64,000 nucleotides of DNA from JAFNAG01 sp963824985 (GTDB lineage: Bacteria; Acidobacteriota; UBA6911), in the NCBI GenBank assembly GCA_963824985.1, contig CAWGRQ010000017.1:116196-180195 (forward strand), in the 5' to 3' direction. Under the pieces are notes generated by a model. The model was not told where the DNA came from. It did no database searches and was given only the letters and a program-made list of their open reading frames with translations. Made by a program: the position numbers and the translations under genes. Within the stretch, counting starts at the first letter, position 1. Each line of letters begins with the position of its first letter. Shown here in pieces: positions 45,361 to 54,223 of the stretch.

Positions 45361-46167
45361 ATGGATGACCAGAAACGACGCCAGGTTGCGTATCACGAAA
45401 AGGCCCATTACCGGGCCGATCAGCCGCGGCTTGTCGACAACAGCCATCCTTTCGTGGCATGGCTGAATCACTACCGGCTCCGCAGGGCAGTGCAGATGAT
45501 GCGGGTTTCCCTGGCCGGGAAATCGGTGCTTTCGGTCTGCGGCGGAGACGGACAGGAAGCGGATTTCTTTGAGCGACAAGGCGCACGGGTCACCGTGGTT
45601 GATTTGTCGGCGGTCGCTCTGGAGGCCGCGCGCAGGCGGAATCCGGCCCTGCGCTGTTGCCGCCTGGACGCGGAATCACTGGCATTCGTCGACCGTTCCT
45701 TCGATTGGGTTCTGGTGCGCGATGGGCTGCATCACCTGGCCCGTCCTCTCCAAGGGCTATTCGAGCTCGAGCGCGTCGCGCGCGAGGGATTTGTGGTCCT
45801 CGAGGGCCAGGATTCGCTCCCGGTCCGGCTGCTTGTGCGGCTTGGCATCGCGGAAAACCGCGATCCTGCGGGCGGTTATGTGTATCGCTTCAGCCGCCGC
45901 GAGCTGCACAAGATCTTTTCGAGCCTGCAGATCATTGATGAGTGGCACATCCATACCGCCTGGCTGCCGTTCGGCAACGATATCTTGGGATTCGTACCGC
46001 TTTTCACAAGATCCATTTATCCCGTAGTCAATCAGCCGCTCATCCGTCAGCTCCTTTGCGCCAGGTACGTTCGGAAGGCCTGCAAGGCTGTTTTTTTCTG
46101 CGCCCAACTCATCGCGGGTCGTTGGGGCAATTCCCTGATCGTCGTTGCACGGAAAAAAGCTCCGTAA
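45361..46167 (+). CDS. Class I SAM-dependent methyltransferase
   Basis: From ATG 45361 the protein has 268 residues. The AdoMet-binding motif I is SVCGGDGQEADFF near residue 60. Motif II includes VVDLS, and later blocks read LDAESLAF and DWVLVRDGLHHLARP. This places it among class I methyltransferases of the ubiquinone/menaquinone or natural-product kind. A hydrophobic tail at about 210-250 may bind the membrane. Its ribosome binding site is weak. The next gene, a radical SAM enzyme, follows 160 bases later on the same strand, so the pair may serve one pathway. Confidence 0.82.
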   Translation: MDDQKRRQVAYHEKAHYRADQPRLVDNSHPFVAWLNHYRLRRAVQMMRVSLAGKSVLSVCGGDGQEADFFERQGARVTVVDLSAVALEAARRRNPALRCCRLDAESLAFVDRSFDWVLVRDGLHHLARPLQGLFELERVAREGFVVLEGQDSLPVRLLVRLGIAENRDPAGGYVYRFSRRELHKIFSSLQIIDEWHIHTAWLPFGNDILGFVPLFTRSIYPVVNQPLIRQLLCARYVRKACKAVFFCAQLIAGRWGNSLIVVARKKAP

Positions 46168-46327
46168 GATCCTCCGGAGCCGGACGTCTTATTCTTCAGA
46201 GGGGATGGCCATGGAGTCGTGGTTGCGCCGAAACTTCCGGCACCGCCCTTGTCAGGAGCAAAGCCATAGCCGTACCCGTTATTCCATTCCAATTCCGCCT
46301 CGGAGCTCCCAAGTGGACTACTACACA

Positions 46328-47425
46328 ATGGCAGCACGGCTGGTCAGGACCTACGGCTCCGTTTCCAGCTCTATCCCATTCATGAATGGCCGTGCTATGC
46401 CGCCTCTGTTTCTGTTTCTGGAACTGACCTATCAATGCAACCTCCGGTGCCCCTACTGTTATGTTCATCCTGCCGGCAAGAAACCAGAACACGAAGAACG
46501 GGAGGAATTGACTGCCGCGGAAATCGGTCATATCATCGATCAAACCCCGCCCTGGACGCTGATCTTTCTATCCGGTGGTGAACCTCTCATTCGCAACGAT
46601 TTCGATAAGATTCTACGAAGGATCGCGCCGAAGCGGCTATGCCATATATACACCAACGGTACAATGATCAGTCCAGCCGACGCGGAGCAATGGATCAGCC
46701 TTGGGATTTCTTCCGTCGCTGTCTCGGTAGATGGACCCGAGGGGGTTCACGATGCCATTCGTGGGAGGGGGACATTTTCATCGAGCATGTCTGCGGTCGA
46801 AATGCTGAGCCGGGCCAAAAAACAAAAGGGCAAAAGATTTCCACTCATTAACCTGAGGACCACCATCACAGCTCAGAACGCCGGCAGTCTGACCGATATG
46901 ATCCGCGTGGCTGAGGAGGTAGGGGCCGACTACTGCACATTCCAGGTCCTGAACCACACAAGTCGCCTGGGCGGCGCAGACTTGCAGGACGATCTCGAAT
47001 CCAGCCTGCCACTGTCTCCCATCACCGCATTTCCTTCAAGCACCCTGGAGGATCAACTGTGGAGGCTCCGAAACGCGTCATCCTCCCGGATTCGTGTGAG
47101 AATATTGCCGGATTTGCCCGTTTCATCCCTTCTTAGCCACTATGAAAACCGGTTGCAGCCGCGCAACTACCGTTGTGTTTCGCCGTGGATAGTCATGTAT
47201 GTCTCACCTTTTGGGGAGGCCTATCCGTGCCTGAACTATCGTGCCGGCAATCTGCGCGATCAACCACTTCGGCACGTATGGAACTCCCGCCGCTATCGCC
47301 AGTTTCGGCTTCGATTGTTGCTTAATGGCTTATTCGCGGACTGTCGTGGGTGTTGCGATCTTCTACGTCACCATCCCCCGGCAAGATCCTGCAGCCCCTC
47401 CGCAAATCCGGTGTTCCCCTCATGA
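46328..47425 (+). CDS. Radical SAM/SPASM-type protein
   Basis: The radical SAM cluster motif CxxxCxxC is present as CNLRCPYC, preceded by FLELTYQ. FLSGGEPL and VSVDGPE follow, typical of the SPASM/PqqE-like group. The C-terminal part has CVSPW, a CLNYR and CRGCC, consistent with auxiliary iron-sulfur cluster ligands. I use ATG 46328 (365 residues), giving MAARLVRTYGS; an upstream start at 46205 or 46211 with a better purine-rich site cannot be excluded. Its last 104 bases overlap the convergent B12-radical SAM gene. Such enzymes modify peptides or small molecules. The substrate is unknown. Confidence 0.8.
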   Translation: MAARLVRTYGSVSSSIPFMNGRAMPPLFLFLELTYQCNLRCPYCYVHPAGKKPEHEEREELTAAEIGHIIDQTPPWTLIFLSGGEPLIRNDFDKILRRIAPKRLCHIYTNGTMISPADAEQWISLGISSVAVSVDGPEGVHDAIRGRGTFSSSMSAVEMLSRAKKQKGKRFPLINLRTTITAQNAGSLTDMIRVAEEVGADYCTFQVLNHTSRLGGADLQDDLESSLPLSPITAFPSSTLEDQLWRLRNASSSRIRVRILPDLPVSSLLSHYENRLQPRNYRCVSPWIVMYVSPFGEAYPCLNYRAGNLRDQPLRHVWNSRRYRQFRLRLLLNGLFADCRGCCDLLRHHPPARSCSPSANPVFPS

Positions 47426-48917
47426 GGGGATGGGCCACACCCCTTCCTCGGGGCCGGGCTCCTCGTGCTGCATATCCAGCCTCCGAAATCCTCCGCAGCA
47501 GCAGGGCGATCTGAGACTTGAAGTGCCGAAACCCTCGGCGTCGCGGCAGCAGCCTGGCTCGAGTGCAATAGCCGAGGCAGAGAAAATGAATCGCGGCAAA
47601 AATCCTGCCGAGCGGGAGTTTCCGGGCGAGGGGAAGCCAGGGTGCGATGGACGGGAAAACCACGGCCAGGCCGAAGAGCAGGTTCTGGCGCTCAAGTTGC
47701 TTTTTGAGCCCGGCACCAAATTCGAGCGGAGAGACAAGACACAGCGGGTGCGCAAGAATGGCGTAATCCCCACCAAACAATCTCCGTTCCCGCGCATATT
47801 CTGCGAGCGCCGTCCCCGGGAACGGGTAAAAAATATGCGCCACCGCAAGAGCCGGCCTGCATGCAATATTAAGCTTCAACGTCAATTCATCCATCTCGAG
47901 CGGATTGTCCGCCGGCAATGCGTTCATGCTCAGAGTCGCATACCGGATACCGTGCGCACGCAGCATCTCCGCCGCATCGCGAATCTGCTGGTTGGTCAAT
48001 CCGCGCTTGAGCACGCGGTTGGCAAATTCCTCATCGCCGCATTCGACGCCCATCCAGCAGTAGTGACATCCGGCTTCGGCAAGCATTTGAATCCTCTCCG
48101 CGGTGACCTGATCGGCGCGGATATTGCACCCGAACGGCCGGCCTACCGAGCGGCGATAATGAGCCGCAAATTCCTGCAGCCATGCGCGCGGCGCCAGCAA
48201 TAGCGAATCGTCATTCAAATACGGGTGCACATCAGGATGTCGCTCCAGGACACTTCGAATCTCAGCGACCAGATGTCCTACCGTCCGCCACCGGACCCAT
48301 GGCAGGGAGTTGCCATAAAGATCGTTATATTTCGGGTTGAAGCAGTAGCTGCATTGGTAAGGGCATCCTCGGGAAGCGAAGAATGATTTCTGCGCGGCGT
48401 ATGGGTCAATCCGTTCCCATGGTTCGCGATCGGGAAAAGGGATTGCGTCCAGATTGTCAGGACGCGCTCCCAGCGGATTCACAATGAGATCACCGCGATC
48501 ACGGATGATGAACCCGGGGATCTGGAACGGCTGTCTTCTGCCCTCGAGATACTCCAGGTAATGTGGGAATGTTTCATCCGCCTCGCCCCGGCAGATCGCG
48601 TCCACGCCGTTCTCATGAATCACCTGAGGGAAGAAGGTCGGGTGAGGTCCGCCAACGACGCTTTTCGTGGAATCGGGAAGATAGCGACGAATCAGCCTGT
48701 TGGCATGCAGCAGGCCGCTGATTTCATTGCTCATGGCACTATACGCGAGGACATTGGGGCCGAACGCGGAGACCGCCCGCGAGATCTTCCTCTCGGATTT
48801 GCCCCGAATGTCGAGGAGTTGAACCTCGTGTCCCGCTTGCTTCGAAATCGCGGACAGGGTGAGAACACCGATTCGTTCCCAACGGTGGATGGCGTCCACA
48901 ACGAATAACACCTTCAT
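47322..48917 (-). CDS. Cobalamin-binding radical SAM protein (B12-rSAM)
   Basis: The 531-residue protein begins with a B12-binding domain (VLFVVDAIHRWERIGVLTLS, VVGGPHPTFFP) over residues 1-140. The radical SAM domain has ASRGCPYQCSYCFNP near residue 190, then LNDDSLLL and WMGVECGDEEF. This class carries out C- or P-methylation or ring rearrangement (BchE, HpnJ types). The last 50 residues are Arg-rich and antisense to the neighbouring gene, so the true end may be earlier. It overlaps the aminotransferase stop by four bases (ATGA), so it is translationally coupled to it. Confidence 0.85.
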   Translation of the reverse strand: MKVLFVVDAIHRWERIGVLTLSAISKQAGHEVQLLDIRGKSERKISRAVSAFGPNVLAYSAMSNEISGLLHANRLIRRYLPDSTKSVVGGPHPTFFPQVIHENGVDAICRGEADETFPHYLEYLEGRRQPFQIPGFIIRDRGDLIVNPLGARPDNLDAIPFPDREPWERIDPYAAQKSFFASRGCPYQCSYCFNPKYNDLYGNSLPWVRWRTVGHLVAEIRSVLERHPDVHPYLNDDSLLLAPRAWLQEFAAHYRRSVGRPFGCNIRADQVTAERIQMLAEAGCHYCWMGVECGDEEFANRVLKRGLTNQQIRDAAEMLRAHGIRYATLSMNALPADNPLEMDELTLKLNIACRPALAVAHIFYPFPGTALAEYARERRLFGGDYAILAHPLCLVSPLEFGAGLKKQLERQNLLFGLAVVFPSIAPWLPLARKLPLGRIFAAIHFLCLGYCTRARLLPRRRGFRHFKSQIALLLRRISEAGYAARGARPRGRGVAHPLMRGTPDLRRGCRILPGDGDVEDRNTHDSPRISH

Positions 48918-50176
48918 GGCGCCGACCTGAATTTTTCGAGGTACTCCTGGATGACTGCGATGTTGCGCCTGATTTCCTCAACCGGATAGCGCGGATATGT
49001 AGGAAGGAGGATCAGTTCGCGCGCCGCGGCACGGGCGTTTGGGCAGTCGCGATGGAATTCCCTGAACTCCGGCAGATCGGCGCAGTTGCGCAGGTGTTGT
49101 GCGGCGAAGTCCCGCCGGCACCGCTGCGCCCGGCGAAGCAGATCCATCCTTTCCGCATATTGGATCGGGTAATACGTGTAAATGTGAGACCGTCCGGCGT
49201 GCCTGCGCGGAGTGATCAGCCCATCCATACCCGCCAAGTCTTCATCATAGATTTCGGCATGAGCGATTCGTGCTGCCGTATCTTTGTCCACGCGGTCAAG
49301 CAGTCTCAATCCGATTTCCGCCTGGGATTCCGACATGCGCCGGAAATATTCCTTCGGCATGGTGTCGATCCGGCAGGCTTTGTGCTCCGGGTCCAGCATG
49401 TGGTTTACGACGGCGACATTTTTTAGAAAGCAATGCCGGATCACGGGATGAGTCAAGACGGAAAAAAGACGAGGCCAGGTTGCCAGATCCGTCGCCAGCC
49501 CAAGCAATGCGAATGCCAGGATTCGCCGCCGCCGAAGCGAAGGCAGCCGTCGCATTTCCTGTCGGATCCTGGCGATCAGGACATGGTTCTGCGACACCAC
49601 CATGCCGCCCTGCCAGGTGTTCAGGTTTTTATAAAAGCCGAAGCTGAAGATTCCCACATCGCCGATCGTTCCAAGTCTGCGGTTGTCCTCCTGCGCGCCG
49701 AATGCCTGTGCGGCATCCTCGATAAGCGGTACGCCGCGGCGGCTGCAAATCTCCCGGAATACGTGCGCGCCCGCGGTTTCGCCGTGAAGATGAGTAATCA
49801 GGACGGCGCCGGTCCGCCGGTCGATCAGGGATTCGGCCTGGTCCGGGTCGATGGCGCAGGAGGATCTCCGGATGTCGGCGAATACCGGGATACCGCCGGC
49901 CAGCATGACCGCGTTCACCACGTCCTTGATTGTCAGCGGCGACATCACAACGCTCTGCCCGGGCCGGATCAAAGCCCGCAAAACCATATATAGACCAGTC
50001 CGCGCCATGGGTACGCATACTGCGGATCCGGCATTGAAAAGGCTGCAGACGGCGGATTCGAGCTGGGCGGCGAACCGATCTGAATGGGCGTATGAAAAAA
50101 GGCGGCGCAACGTCAGGGCATAGCTGACCGGAGCAGTGTAGAGACGATATCGGGGATGAGGGGACAGGCTACGCAT
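48914..50176 (-). CDS. DegT/DnrJ/EryC1/StrS-family aminotransferase
   Basis: I choose ATG 50176, with GGAGG nine bases ahead, giving 420 residues; it overlaps the upstream GMC stop by eight bases. PLP-enzyme motifs are visible: CVPMARTGLYMVL, the PLP-ring region IEDAAQAFGA near 170 and the probable Schiff-base lysine in FGFYKNLNTWQGG near 195. Family members aminate keto-sugars or act as sugar or cyclitol dehydratases and transaminases. Residues 205-260 are more hydrophobic and basic than usual. It is the middle gene of a tight minus-strand operon, between a flavin oxidoreductase and a B12-radical SAM enzyme. Confidence 0.85.
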   Translation of the reverse strand: MRSLSPHPRYRLYTAPVSYALTLRRLFSYAHSDRFAAQLESAVCSLFNAGSAVCVPMARTGLYMVLRALIRPGQSVVMSPLTIKDVVNAVMLAGGIPVFADIRRSSCAIDPDQAESLIDRRTGAVLITHLHGETAGAHVFREICSRRGVPLIEDAAQAFGAQEDNRRLGTIGDVGIFSFGFYKNLNTWQGGMVVSQNHVLIARIRQEMRRLPSLRRRRILAFALLGLATDLATWPRLFSVLTHPVIRHCFLKNVAVVNHMLDPEHKACRIDTMPKEYFRRMSESQAEIGLRLLDRVDKDTAARIAHAEIYDEDLAGMDGLITPRRHAGRSHIYTYYPIQYAERMDLLRRAQRCRRDFAAQHLRNCADLPEFREFHRDCPNARAAARELILLPTYPRYPVEEIRRNIAVIQEYLEKFRSAP

Positions 50177-51758
50177 CTTCAGGCGCCTCCAGCTCCGAGG
50201 CGATGCGATGGGCATTGGCCATGACAGTAAACGCCGTAGTGCCGGCCGGCACCGTCGGCAAGACGCTGGCGTCGATGAGGTGCATTCCGGGGAGAGATGA
50301 CAAACGCCCGAGCCGGTCTGTCTGCAAGGCCCCTGGGTTTCCGCTCATGGGAAAACTGCCGCCGCTGTGATATCCGCCGCCGGGCAGGTCCAACCGCCCG
50401 CGAAACGGGATCGGAATGGCCCGAAAAGACTCGCGGTTCCGCAAGATTGTGCGGGCTACCTGCCTGGTGATCCCGGCGGCAAGCCTGTTTCTGCGGCCCT
50501 CTGCAGTGAGTGTTGGCGCGCCATTGCCCCGCAGGGTCAGCACGATATTCGATGAGATGCTGGAGTGAAGATAACCGAAGATCACGAACAGACGCGATGC
50601 CAGGGATTTCAAAGCCGGAGTGAGCCGGGAGCCCGGCATCCCGAATTTTTCCCGAAGGAGTGCAGGATATAAATCGTTATAGCCGTAGATTTGCAGATGG
50701 ATCGGATGCTCGGAAATGCGTGCATCAGTAATCTCCCCAATCAGCTGGCACAGAGTGTGGAGACGTTCATCGAACACGGAAGGGGCCGATGCGTAACGCA
50801 GAATCGGCAAGGTAAAAATGTCGCTGTGCTTTGCGACCAGCGGCGTGTCATACAGGCCGAGCGAGGTCATGATGATGCGCGAGGATTCCAGTAAGCCCGC
50901 ACCCACCAGCACACAGCTGGCCGGGTAGCAACTTGCGGAGTTTTCCGTGAGAGAATGAACTTCAATGTTAATATGACGTCCTGCGGAGAATAGCCTCTGG
51001 ACGATTACGCCGGGTATATAGCGGACTTTCTCCTGACGAACCAGCCGCATCAGCGTCGTTCTTGCGGAATATCTGCAATCATAGGGACAACCATAGAGGC
51101 AGAGCCCGCAATAGCGGCATCCTCTCTCTCCGTTCCTGTCGGAGGCACGCACGGCCAGCGATGCGTATGCAAACCGGATTCCCTGACGGGCCAGACGGGC
51201 TCGGCCCGCCGTCAGGTCAGTATACAGCGCCCGAGCCTGCAGGCTTGGGCGGATTGCGGGATCAGCCGCAGCTCTGCCGAATTCCGCCTGCAACGGAGAG
51301 CCTTCTTCAGCCTGATCGCACACTAGCCGTCGTACGGCCGCATAGTGGGGAGCAAATTCCTCGAATGTAACAGGCCAGCCGTTCATTTCATCCGGTGACA
51401 GAGGCTGGACCACCGCTCCCCAAACGTTGCTGAACCCGCCTGCGGCAAAAGAACGGTGCATGGAAGCCTGGCGCAGATCCAGAGGAGTGGCGTGCCCGAC
51501 CTCGGAGAAAGTAAAATCGGATCCGAAATAGAGTTTGCGAGGGATCCCGTTTGCCGCCATCGGGCCGAAAGATTTCAATTGCGCTATGTCATCCGGCTGC
51601 CAGCCTTCGGGTTCAACGGAGGATAGGCGTTGTTTACGCACCTCTGCGAAAGCGTCGGGCGCCAGCCCCGCATCCAGGATGGTGGGTCGGATGCCGCGCG
51701 CAATCAGGGCAGAAGCCGCAGCGATTGAGCTCAAACCCGATCCGACGATATAAACCAT
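50169..51758 (-). CDS. GMC-type FAD-dependent oxidoreductase with a cysteine cluster
   Basis: The 529-residue protein starts YIVGSGLSSIAAASALI, the ADP-binding loop of flavoproteins. It ends with a GMC-type C-terminal block (HLIDASVLPTVPAGTTAFTVMANAHRIA). A motif CRYCGLCLYGCPYDC near residue 210 could bind an iron-sulfur cluster or disulfides, as in some GMC relatives acting on large substrates. GMC enzymes oxidise alcohols or sugars. It is the first gene of the minus-strand operon, which would allow oxidation of a hydroxyl before amination by the DegT enzyme. That order is inference. Start ATG 51758. Confidence 0.82.
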   Translation of the reverse strand: MVYIVGSGLSSIAAASALIARGIRPTILDAGLAPDAFAEVRKQRLSSVEPEGWQPDDIAQLKSFGPMAANGIPRKLYFGSDFTFSEVGHATPLDLRQASMHRSFAAGGFSNVWGAVVQPLSPDEMNGWPVTFEEFAPHYAAVRRLVCDQAEEGSPLQAEFGRAAADPAIRPSLQARALYTDLTAGRARLARQGIRFAYASLAVRASDRNGERGCRYCGLCLYGCPYDCRYSARTTLMRLVRQEKVRYIPGVIVQRLFSAGRHINIEVHSLTENSASCYPASCVLVGAGLLESSRIIMTSLGLYDTPLVAKHSDIFTLPILRYASAPSVFDERLHTLCQLIGEITDARISEHPIHLQIYGYNDLYPALLREKFGMPGSRLTPALKSLASRLFVIFGYLHSSISSNIVLTLRGNGAPTLTAEGRRNRLAAGITRQVARTILRNRESFRAIPIPFRGRLDLPGGGYHSGGSFPMSGNPGALQTDRLGRLSSLPGMHLIDASVLPTVPAGTTAFTVMANAHRIASELEAPEDA

Positions 51759-51843
51759 GGCTCGCTCGCAAGGGCAATCGGGAGTTCCTGATGAAAAGCA
51801 GTCATCTTCGAATTGAGGCGACCATTTCCCGCATTGTTTTCCA

Positions 51844-51852
51844 TGTTATAAT
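51844..51852 (+). promoter_or_regulatory. Extended -10 element before a radical SAM gene
   Basis: TGTTATAAT is a consensus extended -10 about 26 bases before the ATG at 51879. No good -35 is present, which is acceptable for this promoter type. The transcript leader would be short. Confidence 0.5.
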
Positions 51853-51878
51853 AGACGCACGGATCCGTCATATATAAG

Positions 51879-52952
51879 ATGCGACGCCTATTTTCGGCCT
51901 CCACACCCGCAAGCTATCGATTCAAATTATTGCACAGTTATTTGAAGCGGTCTCCCGTATGTCCGGGTCCGCCGCTCACCGCGATCATCGCCACCACTCA
52001 TCGATGCAACATGACCTGCCGCATGTGCATCCGAGCCGTGAGGACATTCGCCGGCCCGGAAATGGAGTTCGACCTTTTCAAAAAGATCATCGATGAGGTC
52101 AAAGGCCGCCTGAGCTATATCTCCTTGGATGGGCCCGGGGAAACGATCATGAACCCGGACGCCTTCCGGATGATCGGCCATGCCAGGTCCCAGGGGATCC
52201 GGGTGATGTTCTCGACCAACGCCACCCTGTTGGACGAGGCGAGGCGCGCCGACGTCCTTAATTCCGGCGCCGATATGATCATCTTCTCCATCAACGCGAC
52301 TACGCCGGAGGTATACGAAGCGGTTCATGGGGTTCAGGGGTTTGCAGCAGCCACCACTAACGTGCGCAGGTTCCTGGAACTCAAGCGCGAGCGAAAATCC
52401 CCCATTCTGGTGGCGGTGCAGATGATTCTCCTGCCCGAAACCGAGGGGCAGGTGCGGGATTTTTTCCGGCACTGGCGTTCGGTCCCGGGCGTCGACATGA
52501 TTCGTTTCAAGGCGGATGTCGTGTGCAATGGTCCGGCCGGTGAGAAGCGAATCCATCCCGGACCTAAGCGGCGGGCGCCTTGTCCGCGGCTCTGGTACGG
52601 ACCGGCTTTCGTGGAAACCAACGGCGATGTGTATGCTTCACCCGGAGTCCTGTACAAAGCAGGTCCTGTCGGCAATCTGACCAAATCCACCCTGACACAA
52701 ATCTGGAACAACGGGGCGATGCAGTCCATGCGCGCGGCTCACGCCCGCGGAGATGCAGCCCTGTTCACTGAATGCCGGGATTGCGCTTATCTCCAGCCCC
52801 GGCTGCCGTTGGTGATAGCCGGATTCATGATCGATCCGTTCCGCGCCGGAAAACTTCTGCCGCTGGCGGAAAGGCTTGCCTTCTGGCAGCGGTTGCCCCT
52901 TTTCGAAAGACATACCTCCAGGCCGTCTTCGCTTGCGGGAGGGCAAGGCTGA
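51879..52952 (+). CDS. Radical SAM/SPASM-type protein
   Basis: The 357-residue protein has CNMTCRMC near residue 43, the radical SAM cluster motif, then SLDGPGET and later blocks for SAM binding. The C-terminal part has an FVETNGDVYASPG region and CRDCAY, as in SPASM or twitch domains. It is divergent from the GMC operon (120 bases) and has a consensus extended -10. It is the third radical SAM gene within 7 kb. Substrate unknown. The family includes peptide and sugar-modifying enzymes. Confidence 0.85.
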   Translation: MRRLFSASTPASYRFKLLHSYLKRSPVCPGPPLTAIIATTHRCNMTCRMCIRAVRTFAGPEMEFDLFKKIIDEVKGRLSYISLDGPGETIMNPDAFRMIGHARSQGIRVMFSTNATLLDEARRADVLNSGADMIIFSINATTPEVYEAVHGVQGFAAATTNVRRFLELKRERKSPILVAVQMILLPETEGQVRDFFRHWRSVPGVDMIRFKADVVCNGPAGEKRIHPGPKRRAPCPRLWYGPAFVETNGDVYASPGVLYKAGPVGNLTKSTLTQIWNNGAMQSMRAAHARGDAALFTECRDCAYLQPRLPLVIAGFMIDPFRAGKLLPLAERLAFWQRLPLFERHTSRPSSLAGGQG

Positions 52953-53271
52953 TCTGCGGAAGATAAGATTGGCTCATAAGGGAGGCAGCCGGTTAGATCT
53001 TATGTGGAATGCCATCCGCAGGCAGTCTACCGGTAGCGAAATGCCCAGGAATCCGCGCTATATCACCTGGTCGAGGACCAGTTCGACGAACTCGGGCGCG
53101 TCTGGGACCAGCGTTATGAGCGCGAGCACGGTTTCTGGCGCCCCATCCCTTCTCCCCGGTATCGCATCACGATTGATTTCATGGCGCATTTTGCCAAAAT
53201 CGCAGTGTTTCCTGCGGGAAATCGGTGGGGATTCGGGGAAATTCGGCATTTTCCCCCGCAATCTCACGCTA

Positions 53272-53463
53272 CTACCGGGAGCCCCTCGAAAGCAATTGCC
53301 TCTCATTCTGCAGGAGGCGATGGCCCTGAAATACATGCAAGACATGAGTTACGAGGAAATCGCTCAGAAACTGGGAGTGCCCGACGGCACCGTCAAGAGC
53401 CGCGTCTATCGTGGACGCGGCCGGCTTGCATGCAGATTATCAAGACCGGGCTTCAGCCGCTGA
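53272..53463 (+). pseudogene. Sigma-70 region 4 fragment
   Basis: The frame reads LILQEAMALKYMQDMSYEEI, then LGVPDGTVKSRVYRGRGRL, the region-4 helix-turn-helix of ECF sigma factors. The promoter-melting region 2 is absent upstream. Only the C-terminal half of a gene remains, so it is probably non-functional. Its first codons carry the 26-bp repeat shared with 45016. Confidence 0.65.
53276..53301 (+). repeat. 26-bp direct repeat, copy 2
   Basis: Identical to 45016-45041 (see there). The two copies lie 8.3 kb apart and flank the radical-SAM island. Confidence 0.7.
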
Positions 53464-53478
53464 CGGGCGGAGAGTGAA

Positions 53479-54036
53479 TTACTGCCCGTCGATTTCGGCC
53501 AGAATCTGTTGGAGACGCTCTTGGTATGGATTGCCAGTGGCATCTGCGAACTCTTCAAGCCATCGAAGGATGTGGGCCAGGTCGGCAGACTCATTTTTCA
53601 GCAGGATGCTCTTGACATCCTCGATATCGCGGGCCCGTCCGGCGATGACCTTGTGGATGATGAGGTCCTCGACCGATGCATAGCTCAACTCGACATCTCC
53701 CATTTTTACCTTGCGGGCGCGAGCTATGGCCATTTGTTCGAAGGGCGAGAACGAGAGGATGAAATCCACGCGCATACCGGATTGCGGATCTGCGCACGGC
53801 AAAACCATGGTCTGACGGGTGAAGACTTCAGGATCCACCAGCGGCCTCAGACCCGCGGCCTGAGCCGCAGCCACAACATCGGTCAGACGGTCCAGTCCGG
53901 CACCCAGAGTGATGTCAATGTCCTTCGTCAGGCGCGGCTCCCCGTACAGGAGGACTGCCTGGCCGCCGATGATCATATATGGGAGCGCCGCCTGATCAAG
54001 GGCGGCCGCAATGCGGTGGAACAACTCCTCGAGCAT
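53479..54036 (-). CDS. Nucleotidyltransferase (AbiEii/MNT-like)
   Basis: The 185-residue protein has the nucleotidyltransferase pattern GGQAVLLYGEPRLTKDIDITL near residue 24, with the GG/GS and DxD residues present. A later MRVDFILS adds an acidic residue. The family includes toxins and antitoxins of AbiE/MNT type and other nucleotidyltransferase-fold proteins. A good AGGAG site stands six bases before ATG 54036. It overlaps a short upstream gene by 41 bases on the same strand, so they form a pair. Its target is unknown. Confidence 0.75.
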   Translation of the reverse strand: MLEELFHRIAAALDQAALPYMIIGGQAVLLYGEPRLTKDIDITLGAGLDRLTDVVAAAQAAGLRPLVDPEVFTRQTMVLPCADPQSGMRVDFILSFSPFEQMAIARARKVKMGDVELSYASVEDLIIHKVIAGRARDIEDVKSILLKNESADLAHILRWLEEFADATGNPYQERLQQILAEIDGQ

Positions 54037-54223
54037 TCAATACTCCTGCAAGCCGGATATCGACGTCGATCCCATCCAGCGCGTCCCGAAGAGGAATCAC
54101 GCCGAGCGCACGGGCTTCGCAGTACAGAGCTTCGAAAATGCTGAGAGCGTGGCGATAGTCCGCAGGTTCCTGCTTGATGAGGTTACGCTCAAACGCATGC
54201 AAAATTGACGAATTCGTGATCAT
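53996..54223 (-). CDS. Small partner of the nucleotidyltransferase
   Basis: From ATG 54223, with GGAGG nine bases ahead, the frame encodes 75 residues, mostly helical (NSSILHAFERNLIKQEPADY, IFEALYCEARALGVIPL). Small proteins of this length paired with such nucleotidyltransferases are known. It may be an antitoxin or adaptor, but I cannot name a family. Its 3' end overlaps the next gene by 41 bases. Confidence 0.55.
   Translation of the reverse strand: MITNSSILHAFERNLIKQEPADYRHALSIFEALYCEARALGVIPLRDALDGIDVDIRLAGVLNARGVVPPHCGRP

Larger units (their letters stand above)
52953..53478. other. Gap filled with gene remnants
   Basis: Around 53049-53145 one frame reads ALYHLVEDQFDELGRVWDQR, which resembles the N-terminal region of IS91-family transposases. 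From 53272 to 53463 lies a sigma-factor fragment. Between them, about 53175-53270, is a low-complexity stretch I cannot assign. Confidence 0.4.

Noticed and set aside
46196..46337. A Gly- and aromatic-rich minus-strand peptide (NNGYGYGFAPDKGG) beside the radical SAM gene
   Set aside because: No start codon with a ribosome site gives a sensible small gene, and it lies antisense to the leader of the plus-strand radical SAM frame.
51791..51877. A 28-codon frame with a GGGAG site directly before a radical SAM gene, a possible peptide precursor
   Set aside because: A consensus extended -10 promoter lies inside it, so the radical SAM transcript would begin after most of it. The peptide has no Cys, Gly-rich or other core-like pattern.
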